Source of the DNA: Sphingomonas sp.
Lineage (GTDB): Bacteria; Pseudomonadota; Alphaproteobacteria; Sphingomonadales; Sphingomonadaceae
Length of the DNA: 64,000 nucleotides
NCBI RefSeq assembly: GCF_003248515.1
Contig: NZ_QFOB01000004.1
Location: forward strand, 310,001-374,000
Direction of reading: 5' to 3'
The notes under the pieces were generated by a model, which did no database searches, had not been told where the DNA came from, and worked only from the letters and a program-made list of their open reading frames with translations. Position numbers and translations under genes: made by a program. Below, in pieces: positions 19,437 to 28,392 of the stretch (position 1 is the first letter of the stretch; every line of letters starts with the position of its first letter).

Positions 19437-20873
19437 TCAGGCCGGGCGGCGGCGGATCACGAGATTGCGGATCTCCGTCATATCCTCCATCGCGAAGCGC
19501 ACCCCCTCGCGGCCGAGCCCCGAATCCTTCACGCCGCCATAAGGCATGTTGTCGACCCGGTAGCTGGGCACGTCGTTCACAACCACGCCGCCCACGTCCA
19601 GCTCGTCCCACGCATCGAGCATCTTGAAGATATCGCGCGTGAAAATGCCGGCCTGCAGGCCGAACCTGCTGTCATTGACGATCGCCAGCGCCTGTTCCCA
19701 GGTGGAGAAACGCTGGAAGAAGGCGACGGGGCCGAATGCCTCCTCGCGATTGAGGCTCGTGTCGGGATTCACCTCTTCCAGCAGGGTCGCCTCCAGCATC
19801 GCGCCTTCGCGCCGGCCGCCGCACAGCAGGCGCGCGCCCTTCGCCACCGCTTCCTGGATCCAGCGATCCAGCCGCTCGGCCTCCTTCACGTCGATCATCG
19901 GGCCGACGAACGTTTTCTCGTCATGCGGATTGCCGGCGACGAGCGCCTTCGTCTTTTCGACGAGCATGTCGCGGAACCGATCATAGACGTCATCATGCAC
20001 CACGATCCGTTGCACGCCGATGCAGGACTGGCCGGATTGGTAAAAGGCGCCGAAAACGGTGCGCGCCACCGCATCTTCCAGATCGGCATCGCGATCGATC
20101 ACCACGGCGGCATTGCCGCCCAGCTCCAGCACCACCTTCTTCTTGCCGGCCTTCGCCTTCAGATCCCAGCCGACGCCGGGCGATCCGGTAAAGGAAAGGA
20201 GCTTCAGCCGATCATCCTCCGTGAAGAGATCCGCCCCGTCGCGGCTGGCGGGCAGGATCGAGAAGGCGCCCCTGGGCAGATTCGTCTCGGCCAGCACCTC
20301 GCCCATGATGATCGCGCCCAGCGGGGTGCGGCTGGCCGGCTTCATCACGAACGGGCAGCCCACGGCGATGGCGGGCGCCACCTTGTGCGCGGCGAGGTTC
20401 AGCGGAAAATTGAAGGGCGAGATGAAGCTGCATGGCCCGATCGGCACGCGCTTCCAGATGCCCTGATAGCCCTTCGCGCGGGGAGATATGTCCAGCGGCT
20501 GGACCTCGCCCGTCATCCGCACGCTCTCCTCGGCGGCGATGCGGAACGTATCGATCAGGCGCCCCACCTCGCCGCGCGAATCGTTGATCGGCTTGCCCGC
20601 CTCCACGCAGAGCGCGAAGGCCAGTTCGTCCTTCCGCTCGGTGAAGCGATCGACGCAATGCTGGAGCACGGCCTGCCTTTCATAGGCGGCCATCTTGCGC
20701 ATCGGCTCGGCCGCCTCGACGGCGGCGGCGATGCCGGCATCAATCGTGGCGGCATCGGCCAGCGCCACGCGCGTCGCCACCTCGCCCGTATATTTATCGG
20801 TCACCGCCAGATCGGTGTTCGGCTGCCGCGCCTCGTTGGCGAGGTAGAGCGGATAGATATCCTTGAGTTTCAT
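19437..20873 (-). CDS. NAD(P)-dependent aldehyde dehydrogenase
   Basis: A 478-aa ALDH superfamily enzyme. The cofactor region has PFNFPLNLAAHKVAPA, and the general base Glu is in LELGGNAAVV. The catalytic Cys is in FYQSGQSCIGVQR, and the EEAFGPV motif is near residue 390. The sequence type (ISPFNFPLNL, YGGVKDSGLGREG) resembles non-phosphorylating glyceraldehyde-3-phosphate or phosphonoacetaldehyde dehydrogenases more than acetaldehyde enzymes. The substrate is unproven. It lies 130 bp downstream of the acetolactate-synthase-like gene on the same strand and is probably co-transcribed. Confidence 0.85.
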   Translation of the reverse strand: MKLKDIYPLYLANEARQPNTDLAVTDKYTGEVATRVALADAATIDAGIAAAVEAAEPMRKMAAYERQAVLQHCVDRFTERKDELAFALCVEAGKPINDSRGEVGRLIDTFRIAAEESVRMTGEVQPLDISPRAKGYQGIWKRVPIGPCSFISPFNFPLNLAAHKVAPAIAVGCPFVMKPASRTPLGAIIMGEVLAETNLPRGAFSILPASRDGADLFTEDDRLKLLSFTGSPGVGWDLKAKAGKKKVVLELGGNAAVVIDRDADLEDAVARTVFGAFYQSGQSCIGVQRIVVHDDVYDRFRDMLVEKTKALVAGNPHDEKTFVGPMIDVKEAERLDRWIQEAVAKGARLLCGGRREGAMLEATLLEEVNPDTSLNREEAFGPVAFFQRFSTWEQALAIVNDSRFGLQAGIFTRDIFKMLDAWDELDVGGVVVNDVPSYRVDNMPYGGVKDSGLGREGVRFAMEDMTEIRNLVIRRRPA

Positions 20874-21003
20874 CCCGGCTGGCTCCCTCGCCTGAACACG
20901 CTCCGCATATCACACTGCCCGTGCCGCCACGTCGACGCATCCGGGCGCCCCGCCCGGCGCGGGAAAGACGCACGCCAGGGCAGGGTCGGGTACGCCTCAC
21001 GGG

Positions 21004-22650
21004 CTAAATTTTCGCCGAAAGCGCCTTGATCTCCTTGTTCAGGATCTGATCGTTTTCGCTGTAATCGACGGGGCAATCCACCAGATGAACGCCCGGCGTC
21101 GCCAGCGTATGTCGCAGCACATCCGGCAGATGCTCGGCACTGTCCACGCGATGCCCGATCGCACCGTAGCTTTCGGCATATTTCACGAAATCGGGGTTGC
21201 CGTAGGTGAGCCCCCAATCCGCGAAGCCCATATTCGCCTGCTTCCAGCGGATCATGCCATAGCTGCTGTCGTTCAGGATCAGCACGGTGATGTTCAGGCC
21301 GAGGCGGACCGCCGTCTCCATCTCCTGGCTGTTCATCATGAAGCCGCCATCGCCGCAGATCGCCATCACCTTCCGATCCGGATAGACCATCGCGGAGGCC
21401 ATGGCGGAGGGCAGGCCCGCGCCCATCGTGGCCAGCGCATTGTCCAGCAGCACCGTATTCTGCCGGCGCGCCGGATAATTGCGCGCGAACCAGATCTTGT
21501 AGACGCCATTGTCGAGGCAGATGATCCCGTCCGACGGCATCGCCTCGCGCACCTGGCGGACGAGATAGGGCGGAAAGATCGGGAAACGCGCATCGCCATC
21601 CAGCGTGGCGGCATGGGCCAGTTCCGCCCGGCGCGCGGCCAGCATCCGATCGAACGTCCAGCCGGCCGAGGGGACGATATCCTCCTTGATCTGCCAGATG
21701 GCGTTGGCGATGTCCCCGATCACTTCCAGATTGGGGAAATAGACCGGATCCACTTCGGCCGTGCGGGTGGAAACGTGGATCACCGGGCAGCCGCCATTCC
21801 GCATGAAGAAAGGCGGCTTTTCGATCACGTCATGCCCGATATTCACGATCAGGTCCGCCGCCTCGATCGCCCGGTGCACGAAATCGCCCGCCGAAAGCGC
21901 GGCGCAGCCGACGAACTTCGGATGCGTCTCGTCGATCACGCCCTTGCCCAGCTGCGTCGTCAGGAAGGGAATGCCGGTCTTCTCGACGAACTGGAGCAGC
22001 ATCCGCCCCGTCATCTTGCGATTGGCGCCGGCCCCGATCACGAGGATGGGGGAATTCGCCTGTTCCAGCATCGTCACGGCGGCGCGCACCGCCTTCGCCT
22101 CGGCGGAAGGGCGGCGCGCGCTGCTGGGCTTCAGCGGCGTGCTGTCGGTCTGCTCGTCCGCCACGTCCTCGGGGAATTCCAGATGGGTCGCGCCGGGCTT
22201 CTCCTCCTCGGCAAGGCGATAGGCCTCACGCACGCGGCTGGGAATATTGTCGGCCGACGCCAGCTGGTGCGTGAATTTGGTGATCGGCCGCATCATGTCG
22301 ACCACGTCGAGGATCTGGAAGCGACCCTGCTTGCTCTTCTTGATCGGCTTCTGGCCCGTCACCATCAGGATCGGCATGCCGCCGAGCTGCGCATAGGCCG
22401 CGGCCGTCACCAGATTGGTGGCGCCCGGCCCCAGCGTAGCCATGCAGACGCCGGTGCGCCCGGTATGCCGTCCATAGGTGGCCGCCATGAATCCCGCGCC
22501 CTGCTCATGCCGGGTGAGAATCAGCCGGATCTTCGTGGAGCGGGAAAGGCTGTCCAGCATGTCGAGATTTTCCTCGCCCGGCACGCCGAAGATATATTCG
22601 CAGCCTTCTTCCTCGAGGCACTGGATGAACAGATCCGAAGCCTTCGTCAT
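21004..22650 (-). CDS. Acetolactate synthase-like ThDP enzyme, large subunit
   Basis: A 548-aa thiamine-diphosphate enzyme with the three-domain layout. The pyrimidine-binding domain has the catalytic Glu in LTRHEQGAGFMA. The central domain is at about 195-330. The C-terminal PP domain has the GDGGFMMNSQEMETA ThDP/Mg motif. It would condense two pyruvates to acetolactate, or act on a related 2-keto acid. No small regulatory subunit is adjacent and it is paired with an aldehyde dehydrogenase, so a catabolic AlsS-like role is more likely than valine/isoleucine biosynthesis. A GGGGGAG ribosome site precedes the ATG. Confidence 0.82.
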   Translation of the reverse strand: MTKASDLFIQCLEEEGCEYIFGVPGEENLDMLDSLSRSTKIRLILTRHEQGAGFMAATYGRHTGRTGVCMATLGPGATNLVTAAAYAQLGGMPILMVTGQKPIKKSKQGRFQILDVVDMMRPITKFTHQLASADNIPSRVREAYRLAEEEKPGATHLEFPEDVADEQTDSTPLKPSSARRPSAEAKAVRAAVTMLEQANSPILVIGAGANRKMTGRMLLQFVEKTGIPFLTTQLGKGVIDETHPKFVGCAALSAGDFVHRAIEAADLIVNIGHDVIEKPPFFMRNGGCPVIHVSTRTAEVDPVYFPNLEVIGDIANAIWQIKEDIVPSAGWTFDRMLAARRAELAHAATLDGDARFPIFPPYLVRQVREAMPSDGIICLDNGVYKIWFARNYPARRQNTVLLDNALATMGAGLPSAMASAMVYPDRKVMAICGDGGFMMNSQEMETAVRLGLNITVLILNDSSYGMIRWKQANMGFADWGLTYGNPDFVKYAESYGAIGHRVDSAEHLPDVLRHTLATPGVHLVDCPVDYSENDQILNKEIKALSAKI

Positions 22651-22886
22651 CCCGATGCTCCCCCAGTCTTTCGGGCGCCCGGCCCATGTTGCGAGTATGA
22701 TCGCATTTGGCGGCGTAACAAGATGCTTGTATCGTTCACCGATCGTTACTGTGTCAGATCGATGAAATCAGCGCGCTCTTCCGCGAAATCGTGTAAATCG
22801 ATCCGGGATAGGCCAAAAATCCGCCCGGAATGACGGCGCGGCGTTGGGGCTTCGCCTCACGGCCCGTCGGGACTATGAGGCGCCCC
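22651..22886. other. Divergent promoter region (acetolactate synthase / trhO)
   Basis: This 236-bp region is AT-richer around 22690-22800, as expected for back-to-back promoters. The small repeat CAAG-ATG-CTTG is visible near 22730, and CGATCG elements flank it. No coding frame is convincing. Confidence 0.4.
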
Positions 22887-23876
22887 ATGTCCAGCCTGCC
22901 CGCCGCGAACCCCGATCCGGCCGCCGATACGGATCTGCCGATCCGGGTGGTGGCGCTTTATCGCTTCACGCCTTTCGCCGATTGCGAGGCGCTGCGCGGC
23001 CCGCTCGCCCTCGCCTGCTGCGCGGAAGGGGTGAAGGGCACGCTGCTGCTGGCCCACGAAGGCATTAACGGCACGATTGCGGGAGCGGACGAGGCGATCG
23101 ATCGCGTGCTTGCCCATATTCGCGCGCTGCCCGGCTGCGCCGCGCTCGACGTGCGGGAAAGCCGCGCCCGCGCCATGCCCTTCCATCGGATGAAGGTGCG
23201 CATCAAGCGCGAGATCGTGACGATGGGCGAGCCTGACATCGATCCACTGGCGGATGTCGGCCATTATGTGCAGCCCGCCGACTGGAACGCGCTGATCGAT
23301 CAGCCGGACACGATCCTGATCGACACGCGCAACGATTATGAGGTGGCGATCGGCACGTTCGAGGGCGCGATCGATCCCAAGACGCGTACCTTCCGCGATT
23401 TTCCGGACTGGTTCCGCGCGCGCAAGGCGGAGATGATCGCACAGGGCAAGGCACCGAAGATCGCGATGTTCTGCACCGGCGGCATACGCTGCGAAAAGGC
23501 CACCGCCTTCGTGAAGGCGGAGGGGCTGGAGGAGGTCTATCACCTCAAGGGCGGCATCCTGGCCTATCTGGAAACCATCCGGCCGGAGGAAAGCCGCTGG
23601 CAGGGCGAGTGTTTCGTCTTCGATCAGCGCGTGGCCGTGGGCCATGGCATGGCGTTGGGCACGCACGAACTCTGCCACGCCTGCATGGCGCCCATCCGCG
23701 CGGAGGATCGTGCCTCTCCCCTCTATGCCGAAGGCGTCAGTTGCCCCGCCTGCCATGGCGATCGCAGCGAGGAGCAGCGCGCCGGCTATGCGGAGCGCCA
23801 TCGCCAGACGCGCCTGGCGGAAGCCCGCGGCACGGCGCATGTCGGCGCGACGCACCCGCCGAAGCGCGGTGGCTGA
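22887..23876 (+). CDS. trhO: tRNA uridine(34) hydroxylase, rhodanese family
   Basis: A 329-aa YceA/TrhO enzyme that uses oxygen to make 5-hydroxyuridine at the tRNA wobble position. The N-terminal domain (LLLAHEGINGTIAG) is followed by a rhodanese domain at about residues 120-230, whose active loop FCTGGIRCEKA carries the catalytic Cys. A C-terminal Cys-rich part follows (CHACMAPI, GVSCPACHGD) that may bind zinc. The ATG at 22887 is chosen for its GAGG ribosome site, but ATG 22875 is an alternative. It overlaps the following GST gene by 8 nt. Confidence 0.9.
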   Translation: MSSLPAANPDPAADTDLPIRVVALYRFTPFADCEALRGPLALACCAEGVKGTLLLAHEGINGTIAGADEAIDRVLAHIRALPGCAALDVRESRARAMPFHRMKVRIKREIVTMGEPDIDPLADVGHYVQPADWNALIDQPDTILIDTRNDYEVAIGTFEGAIDPKTRTFRDFPDWFRARKAEMIAQGKAPKIAMFCTGGIRCEKATAFVKAEGLEEVYHLKGGILAYLETIRPEESRWQGECFVFDQRVAVGHGMALGTHELCHACMAPIRAEDRASPLYAEGVSCPACHGDRSEEQRAGYAERHRQTRLAEARGTAHVGATHPPKRGG

Positions 23877-24516
23877 TCCGATCCTCTACAGCTTCCGACG
23901 CTGCCCCTATGCGATGCGGGCGCGCCTGGCATTGCTGGTGAGCGAAACGGCCTTCGAACTGCGCGAAGTGAAGCTTTCGGCCAAGCCGCCGGAGATGATC
24001 GCGCTTTCGCCCAAGGGCACCGTGCCGGTGCTGGTGCTTCCGGACGGGCGCGTGATCGATCAAAGCCTGGATATCATGCGCTGGGCGCTGGGCCGCAACG
24101 ATCCCGAATCCTGGCTCGATGGCGACGATCCAGCGCTGATCGAAGCCAATGACGGCCCGTTCAAACATCACCTCGATCGCTACAAATATCCGCACCGCCG
24201 CGGCAGCGATCCGGAGGAGCATCGCGCCGCGGCGGCGGCCCTGCTCGCTCCATTGGACGATCGGCTGTCGCGGCACGCTTATCTGTGTGGGCCGGCGCGA
24301 TCGCTCACCGATGCGGCGCTGATGCCGTTCGTCCGCCAATATGCGGCAACCGATCGGGACTGGTTCGATCGACAGCCCTGGCCGTCGCTTCGGCGCTGGC
24401 TCGACACGCAGCTCTCGGCGGCGCTGTTCGAAAAGGCGATGCTCCGGATCGAGCCGTGGCGCGGAATGGCGGATCCGGCCGTGCGGCCTTGCGATGCTCA
24501 GAACACAAATTCCTGA
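23869..24516 (+). CDS. Glutathione S-transferase family protein (Grx2-like)
   Basis: A 215-aa protein starting at GTG 23869, inside the last codons of trhO. The thioredoxin-fold N-terminal domain has a glutaredoxin-like RRCPYAMRARLAL with active Cys12 and the cis-Pro motif TVPVLVLPDG. The all-helical C-terminal GST domain follows from about residue 90. It probably reduces disulfides or glutathionylated substrates rather than conjugating xenobiotics, by analogy with Grx2. The physical coupling to trhO suggests joint expression. Confidence 0.82.
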   Translation: MADPILYSFRRCPYAMRARLALLVSETAFELREVKLSAKPPEMIALSPKGTVPVLVLPDGRVIDQSLDIMRWALGRNDPESWLDGDDPALIEANDGPFKHHLDRYKYPHRRGSDPEEHRAAAAALLAPLDDRLSRHAYLCGPARSLTDAALMPFVRQYAATDRDWFDRQPWPSLRRWLDTQLSAALFEKAMLRIEPWRGMADPAVRPCDAQNTNS

Positions 24517-24664
24517 TCCGCTCAGGAGCGCGGCCGGCGGTCCGTGCGATGCACCTGGTGCAACGCAAGGCGAAAAATTCGCATCTTCCGATATTTGCCG
24601 CTCGCCGCCCGCGCCCTTATGTGCACTGCACAATAGTGATTGCGTACGCGGCACCGAGATCGAC

Positions 24665-25849
24665 ATGAATCCGTCCAGACCCAGCCTGCAGATCCTGCTG
24701 AGCGTGCTGTGCACGGCGCTCACCTATTTCATGATCGGCCTGCCTCTGGCGGTGCTTCCCCAATGGGTGAGTTCCGACATGGGCTTCAGCGCGGCGACGG
24801 CCGGCCTCGCCATATCGGTGCAATATGTCGCCACGATCGTGAGCCGCGGCATGGTGGGTCCGATGGTCGATACATCGGGGCCGCGACGCGCGATCCTGAT
24901 CGGCCTGCTCTGCGGGGCCGCAAGCGGCGCCATATTGCTGGCGGCATCCCGGTTCGCAGCCACTCCCTCACTCGCGCTGACGATCCTGTTCGCGAGCCGG
25001 ATCGCGCTGGGCTTCGGGGAAAGCCTGGTGGGTACGGGCGCGATCGCCTGGGGCATCGGCCGGACGGGATCGGAGCATACGGCGAGAATCATCTCGTGGA
25101 ACGGCATCGCCACCTATGGCGCGATCGCCGCCGGCGCGCCTGCCGGCGTGCTGCTGTTCCATCTCGGTGGCATGACGGCGGTTGGCCTCGCGCTGGCCGC
25201 AACGGGGATCGCCGGTGTCGCCTTCGTGTGGCCGCAGCCCGCGACGCGGACGATCCAGGCGGAGCGCATGCCCTATGCCGCCGTCTTCGCACGGGTGCTG
25301 CCTTATGGCGCGGCGCTGGGCCTCGGTGGAATCGGCTTCGGCGTGATCGGATCCTTCATCTCGCTTTACTATTCGGATCATGGCTGGCCTGCCGCCTGGA
25401 TCGCGATCAGCAGCTTCGGCGTCGCCTTCGTCCTTGCCCGCCTGCTCTTCGTCGGCAGCATCGCCCGGCATGGCGGGCTGGCCGTCGCCCTGGCCTTCCT
25501 CGCGGTGGAAACGATGGGGCTGATGATGATCTGGCTGGCCGGGATCCCGGCGGTGGCGGCGCTGGGTTCGGCGATCGCCGGCTTCGGCTTCGCGCTGATC
25601 TTTCCCGCCCTCGGCATGGTCGTGGTGGATCTGGTGCCGCCGCAGAACCGGGGCGCCGCGATCGGCGCCTATTCGATGTTCACCGATATCGCTTTGTGCA
25701 TCACGGGGCCGGCCGCCGGGATCCTCGCGGGAAGCGCGGGCTTTACCGCCCCGTTCCTGTTCGGCGGCGTGGCCTCGCTGCTGGGAGTCGGGATCGTGGC
25801 CCTCTTGATCCAGCGGGCCTCGCCGTCATCGCGCTCGTTGCGCTTCTGA
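24665..25849 (+). CDS. MFS transporter, YhhS/arabinose-efflux type
   Basis: A 394-aa inner-membrane protein with 12 predicted helices. SRGMVGPMVDTSGPRRAI is the loop 2-3 MFS signature. The second half begins around residue 200 after a short hydrophilic loop (TIQAERMPYA). The pattern fits YhhS/YfcJ-like members of the drug/sugar efflux group, whose substrates are mostly unknown. The start ATG has only a weak ribosome site. It is convergent with the next transporter gene. Confidence 0.8.
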   Translation: MNPSRPSLQILLSVLCTALTYFMIGLPLAVLPQWVSSDMGFSAATAGLAISVQYVATIVSRGMVGPMVDTSGPRRAILIGLLCGAASGAILLAASRFAATPSLALTILFASRIALGFGESLVGTGAIAWGIGRTGSEHTARIISWNGIATYGAIAAGAPAGVLLFHLGGMTAVGLALAATGIAGVAFVWPQPATRTIQAERMPYAAVFARVLPYGAALGLGGIGFGVIGSFISLYYSDHGWPAAWIAISSFGVAFVLARLLFVGSIARHGGLAVALAFLAVETMGLMMIWLAGIPAVAALGSAIAGFGFALIFPALGMVVVDLVPPQNRGAAIGAYSMFTDIALCITGPAAGILAGSAGFTAPFLFGGVASLLGVGIVALLIQRASPSSRSLRF

Positions 25850-25873
25850 TCGGCGAGACCCTCCGGTTATCGG

Positions 25874-27202
25874 TCAGTCCGTCTTGCGGGCGAGATTCTT
25901 GTTCACGCCCAGCGCCACGAGCGTGCCGATCGCACCCGACAGCAGATAGAGGCCGGCGGCGATCAGCCCGAAATGGGTGGCGAGCAGCAGCGCCGCGAGC
26001 GGCGCGAAACCCGCCCCGAACAGCCACGCCAGATCGGACGTGAGCGCAGAGCCGGTATAGCGCGAGCTGGTCGGGAAGCTCGACGCCACCGCGCCGGACG
26101 ACTGGCCGAAGGCGATGCCGAGCAGGACGAAGCCGGCGACCATGAAGGCGGCAGCGCCGACCGGTCCGGTATCCAGCAGCTGGGGTGCGAAGCCGCTATA
26201 GACGGCGATGGCCGCAGCCGATCCGCCCAGCACCGAACGCCGGCCATAGCGATCGGCAAGCACGCCGGAGACGACCAGCGCCAGCACGCAGATCGCGGCG
26301 CCGCCCATCTCCACCAGCAGGAAGCGAGCGATATCCTGATGCGTGTAGAGCACGACCCACGAGAGCGGGAAGACCGTGACCATGTGGAACAACGCGAAGC
26401 TGGCGAGCGGCGCGAAGGCGCCGATCACGATCTGCACGCCCGACGAGCGCACCGTATCGCGCACCCGCGAGGGCTGGAGATCGCGGCTCTCGAACAGCTT
26501 TTCATATTCCGGCGTGACGACGATGCGCAGCCGGGCGAACAGCGCCACCACGTTCAGCGCGAAGGCGACGAAGAACGGATAGCGCCAGCCCCATTCGAGG
26601 AAATCCGCCGTCGAAATCGACATCAGCAGATAGGCGAAGGTCGCGCTGGCGATGATGAGGCCGAGCGGGGCGCCCAGCTGCGGGATCATCGCATACCAGC
26701 CGCGCTTTTCCTGCGGCGTGTTGAGCGCGAGCAGCGAGGCGAGCCCATCCCACGCGCCGCCCAGCGCCACGCCCTGCCCGATCCGGAACGTCGCGAGCAG
26801 AATGGCGGAAAGCGCGCCGATGCTGGCATAGCCGGGCAGGAAGGCGATGGCGCAGGTCGACGTGCCGAGCAGGAACAGCGCGATCGTGAGCTTCGTGCCA
26901 CGCCCGTAGAGCCTGTCGACCGTCAGGAAGATCATGGAGCCGATCGGCCGCGCGACGAAGGCCAGCGCGAAGATCGCGAAGGACCACAGCGTCGCTTCCA
27001 GCCGATCGAGATGGCTGAACACCACCTGCGGAAACACGATCACCGATGCGATCGCATAGACGAAGAAATCGAAGAATTCGGATGTCCGGCCGATGATTAC
27101 GCCGATGGCGATCTCCGAGGGATGAAGATCGTGATGACTGTCCGTGCGCCGATCGGTTTCATATGGCGGGGATCCCCCCGGGGCCGTAGCCGAAAGTGCC
27201 AT
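25874..27202 (-). CDS. MFS transporter, metabolite:H+ symporter (MHS) family
   Basis: A 442-aa inner-membrane transporter. IGVIIGRTSEFFDFFVYAIAS in helix 1 and VARPIGSMIFLTVDRLYGRG between helices 2 and 3 are characteristic of the ShiA/ProP/KgtP group of proton symporters for organic acids or osmolytes. It has twelve helices and a long cytosolic loop around residues 220-245 (PEYEKLFESRDLQPSRVRD). The substrate is not predictable. A strong AAGGAGAG ribosome site precedes the ATG. It is divergent from the cyo operon. Confidence 0.82.
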   Translation of the reverse strand: MALSATAPGGSPPYETDRRTDSHHDLHPSEIAIGVIIGRTSEFFDFFVYAIASVIVFPQVVFSHLDRLEATLWSFAIFALAFVARPIGSMIFLTVDRLYGRGTKLTIALFLLGTSTCAIAFLPGYASIGALSAILLATFRIGQGVALGGAWDGLASLLALNTPQEKRGWYAMIPQLGAPLGLIIASATFAYLLMSISTADFLEWGWRYPFFVAFALNVVALFARLRIVVTPEYEKLFESRDLQPSRVRDTVRSSGVQIVIGAFAPLASFALFHMVTVFPLSWVVLYTHQDIARFLLVEMGGAAICVLALVVSGVLADRYGRRSVLGGSAAAIAVYSGFAPQLLDTGPVGAAAFMVAGFVLLGIAFGQSSGAVASSFPTSSRYTGSALTSDLAWLFGAGFAPLAALLLATHFGLIAAGLYLLSGAIGTLVALGVNKNLARKTD

Positions 27203-27339
27203 AGCTCGCTCTCCTTCAAGGCGGATCTCACAGCCGAGATTCGAACCATTTTCCGGAGATCAAACGCGCGGGATGCGCGTAGTTCCCCAAGGAGCAGCGA
27301 TTCGGCCTCTGTAGCCCGGTCCACCTGAGTTGGAAAATG

Positions 27340-27352
27340 GGACAAAATGTCC
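27340..27352. promoter_or_regulatory. Palindrome in the cyo promoter region
   Basis: GGACA-AAA-TGTCC is a perfect inverted repeat 40-52 bp upstream of the cyoA start. A TATTTTA-like -10 element lies a few bases downstream, so a repressor bound here could block transcription of the oxidase operon. It is not a recognisable FNR/FixK site. Confidence 0.45.
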
Positions 27353-27391
27353 TATCGCGCCACTGCTATTTTATGGCCTAGGGGCCCGCGC

Positions 27392-28384
27392 ATGGCTTCT
27401 TTCTTGCCCAAACTGCGGCGCCTGCGTGCCGCCGCCATCCTGCCCGCCCCGCTCCTGCTGGGCGCCTGCAATTTCGAGGTGCTGTTTCCGGCGGGCGATG
27501 TCGCCCGGCAGGAGGCGCATCTCCTCGCCATCTCCACGGTGCTGATGCTGCTCATCATCATCCCGGTGATGGCGCTGACGGTGCTGTTCGCCTGGCGATA
27601 TCGCCAGTCGAACAAGGAGGCGAAATATTCGCCCGACTGGGATCATTCCACCGCGCTGGAGCTGGTGATCTGGTCGGCGCCGCTGCTGATCATCATCGCG
27701 CTGGGCGCGATCACCTGGATCACCACCCACACGCTGGATCCCTATCGCCGGCTGGACCGGATCGCGCCGGGCAAGCCGATCGCGGCGGAGACCAAGCCGC
27801 TGGAGATCGATGTCGTCGCGCTCGATTGGAAGTGGCTGTTCATCTACCCTGAACAGGGTGTCGCCACGATCAACGAGCTCGCGCTCCCGGTGGATCGCGA
27901 GGTGCGCTTCCGCCTGACGGCCAGCTCGGTGATGAACAGCTTCTACGTGCCGGCGCTGGCCGGGCAGGTCTATGCGATGCCGGCCATGGAGACGAAGCTC
28001 CACGCCGTGCTGAACAAGCCCGGCACCTACAAGGGCATTTCCGCCAACTATAGCGGCGCCGGCTTCTCCGGCATGCACTTCCAGACGATCGGCATGGATC
28101 AGGCCGGCTTCGACAGCTGGGTCGCCGCGCAGAAATCGGCCGGCATGCCGCTGGATCGCTCCAAATATCTCGAGCTGGAAAAGCCTTCGGAAAAGGTTCC
28201 GGTCATGCGCTTCGGCAGCGTCGATCCCGATCTCTTCCGCCGCGCCGTCGAGATGTGCGTCGCGCCGGGCAAGACCTGCATGAGCGAAACGATGAAGATG
28301 GACATGAGCCACCTTCCCGCACACGGCGAGCATGCGGAATCGCAGGCCGCCGACGCCCCCGCCATGCCCCATTCGCATAATTGA
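27392..28384 (+). CDS. cyoA: Cytochrome bo3 ubiquinol oxidase subunit II
   Basis: A 330-aa lipoprotein subunit of the heme-copper quinol oxidase. The N-terminus carries a signal peptide ending in the lipobox LLLGAC. Two membrane helices (about 50-72 and 90-112) and a periplasmic cupredoxin domain follow. The CuA-binding Cys/His cluster of cytochrome c oxidases is absent (PALAGQVYAMPAMETKLH), as expected for a quinol oxidase. The C-terminal extension is His/Met-rich. It is the first gene of a tightly packed operon, with ATG 27392 after AGGGG. Confidence 0.93.
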   Translation: MASFLPKLRRLRAAAILPAPLLLGACNFEVLFPAGDVARQEAHLLAISTVLMLLIIIPVMALTVLFAWRYRQSNKEAKYSPDWDHSTALELVIWSAPLLIIIALGAITWITTHTLDPYRRLDRIAPGKPIAAETKPLEIDVVALDWKWLFIYPEQGVATINELALPVDREVRFRLTASSVMNSFYVPALAGQVYAMPAMETKLHAVLNKPGTYKGISANYSGAGFSGMHFQTIGMDQAGFDSWVAAQKSAGMPLDRSKYLELEKPSEKVPVMRFGSVDPDLFRRAVEMCVAPGKTCMSETMKMDMSHLPAHGEHAESQAADAPAMPHSHN

Positions 28385-28392
28385 GCCGCGCC

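Noticed and set aside
21004..22650. Biosynthetic IlvB/IlvI annotation
   Set aside because: No ilvH/ilvN small subunit or ilvC is adjacent, and the pairing with an aldehyde dehydrogenase argues against branched-chain amino acid synthesis.
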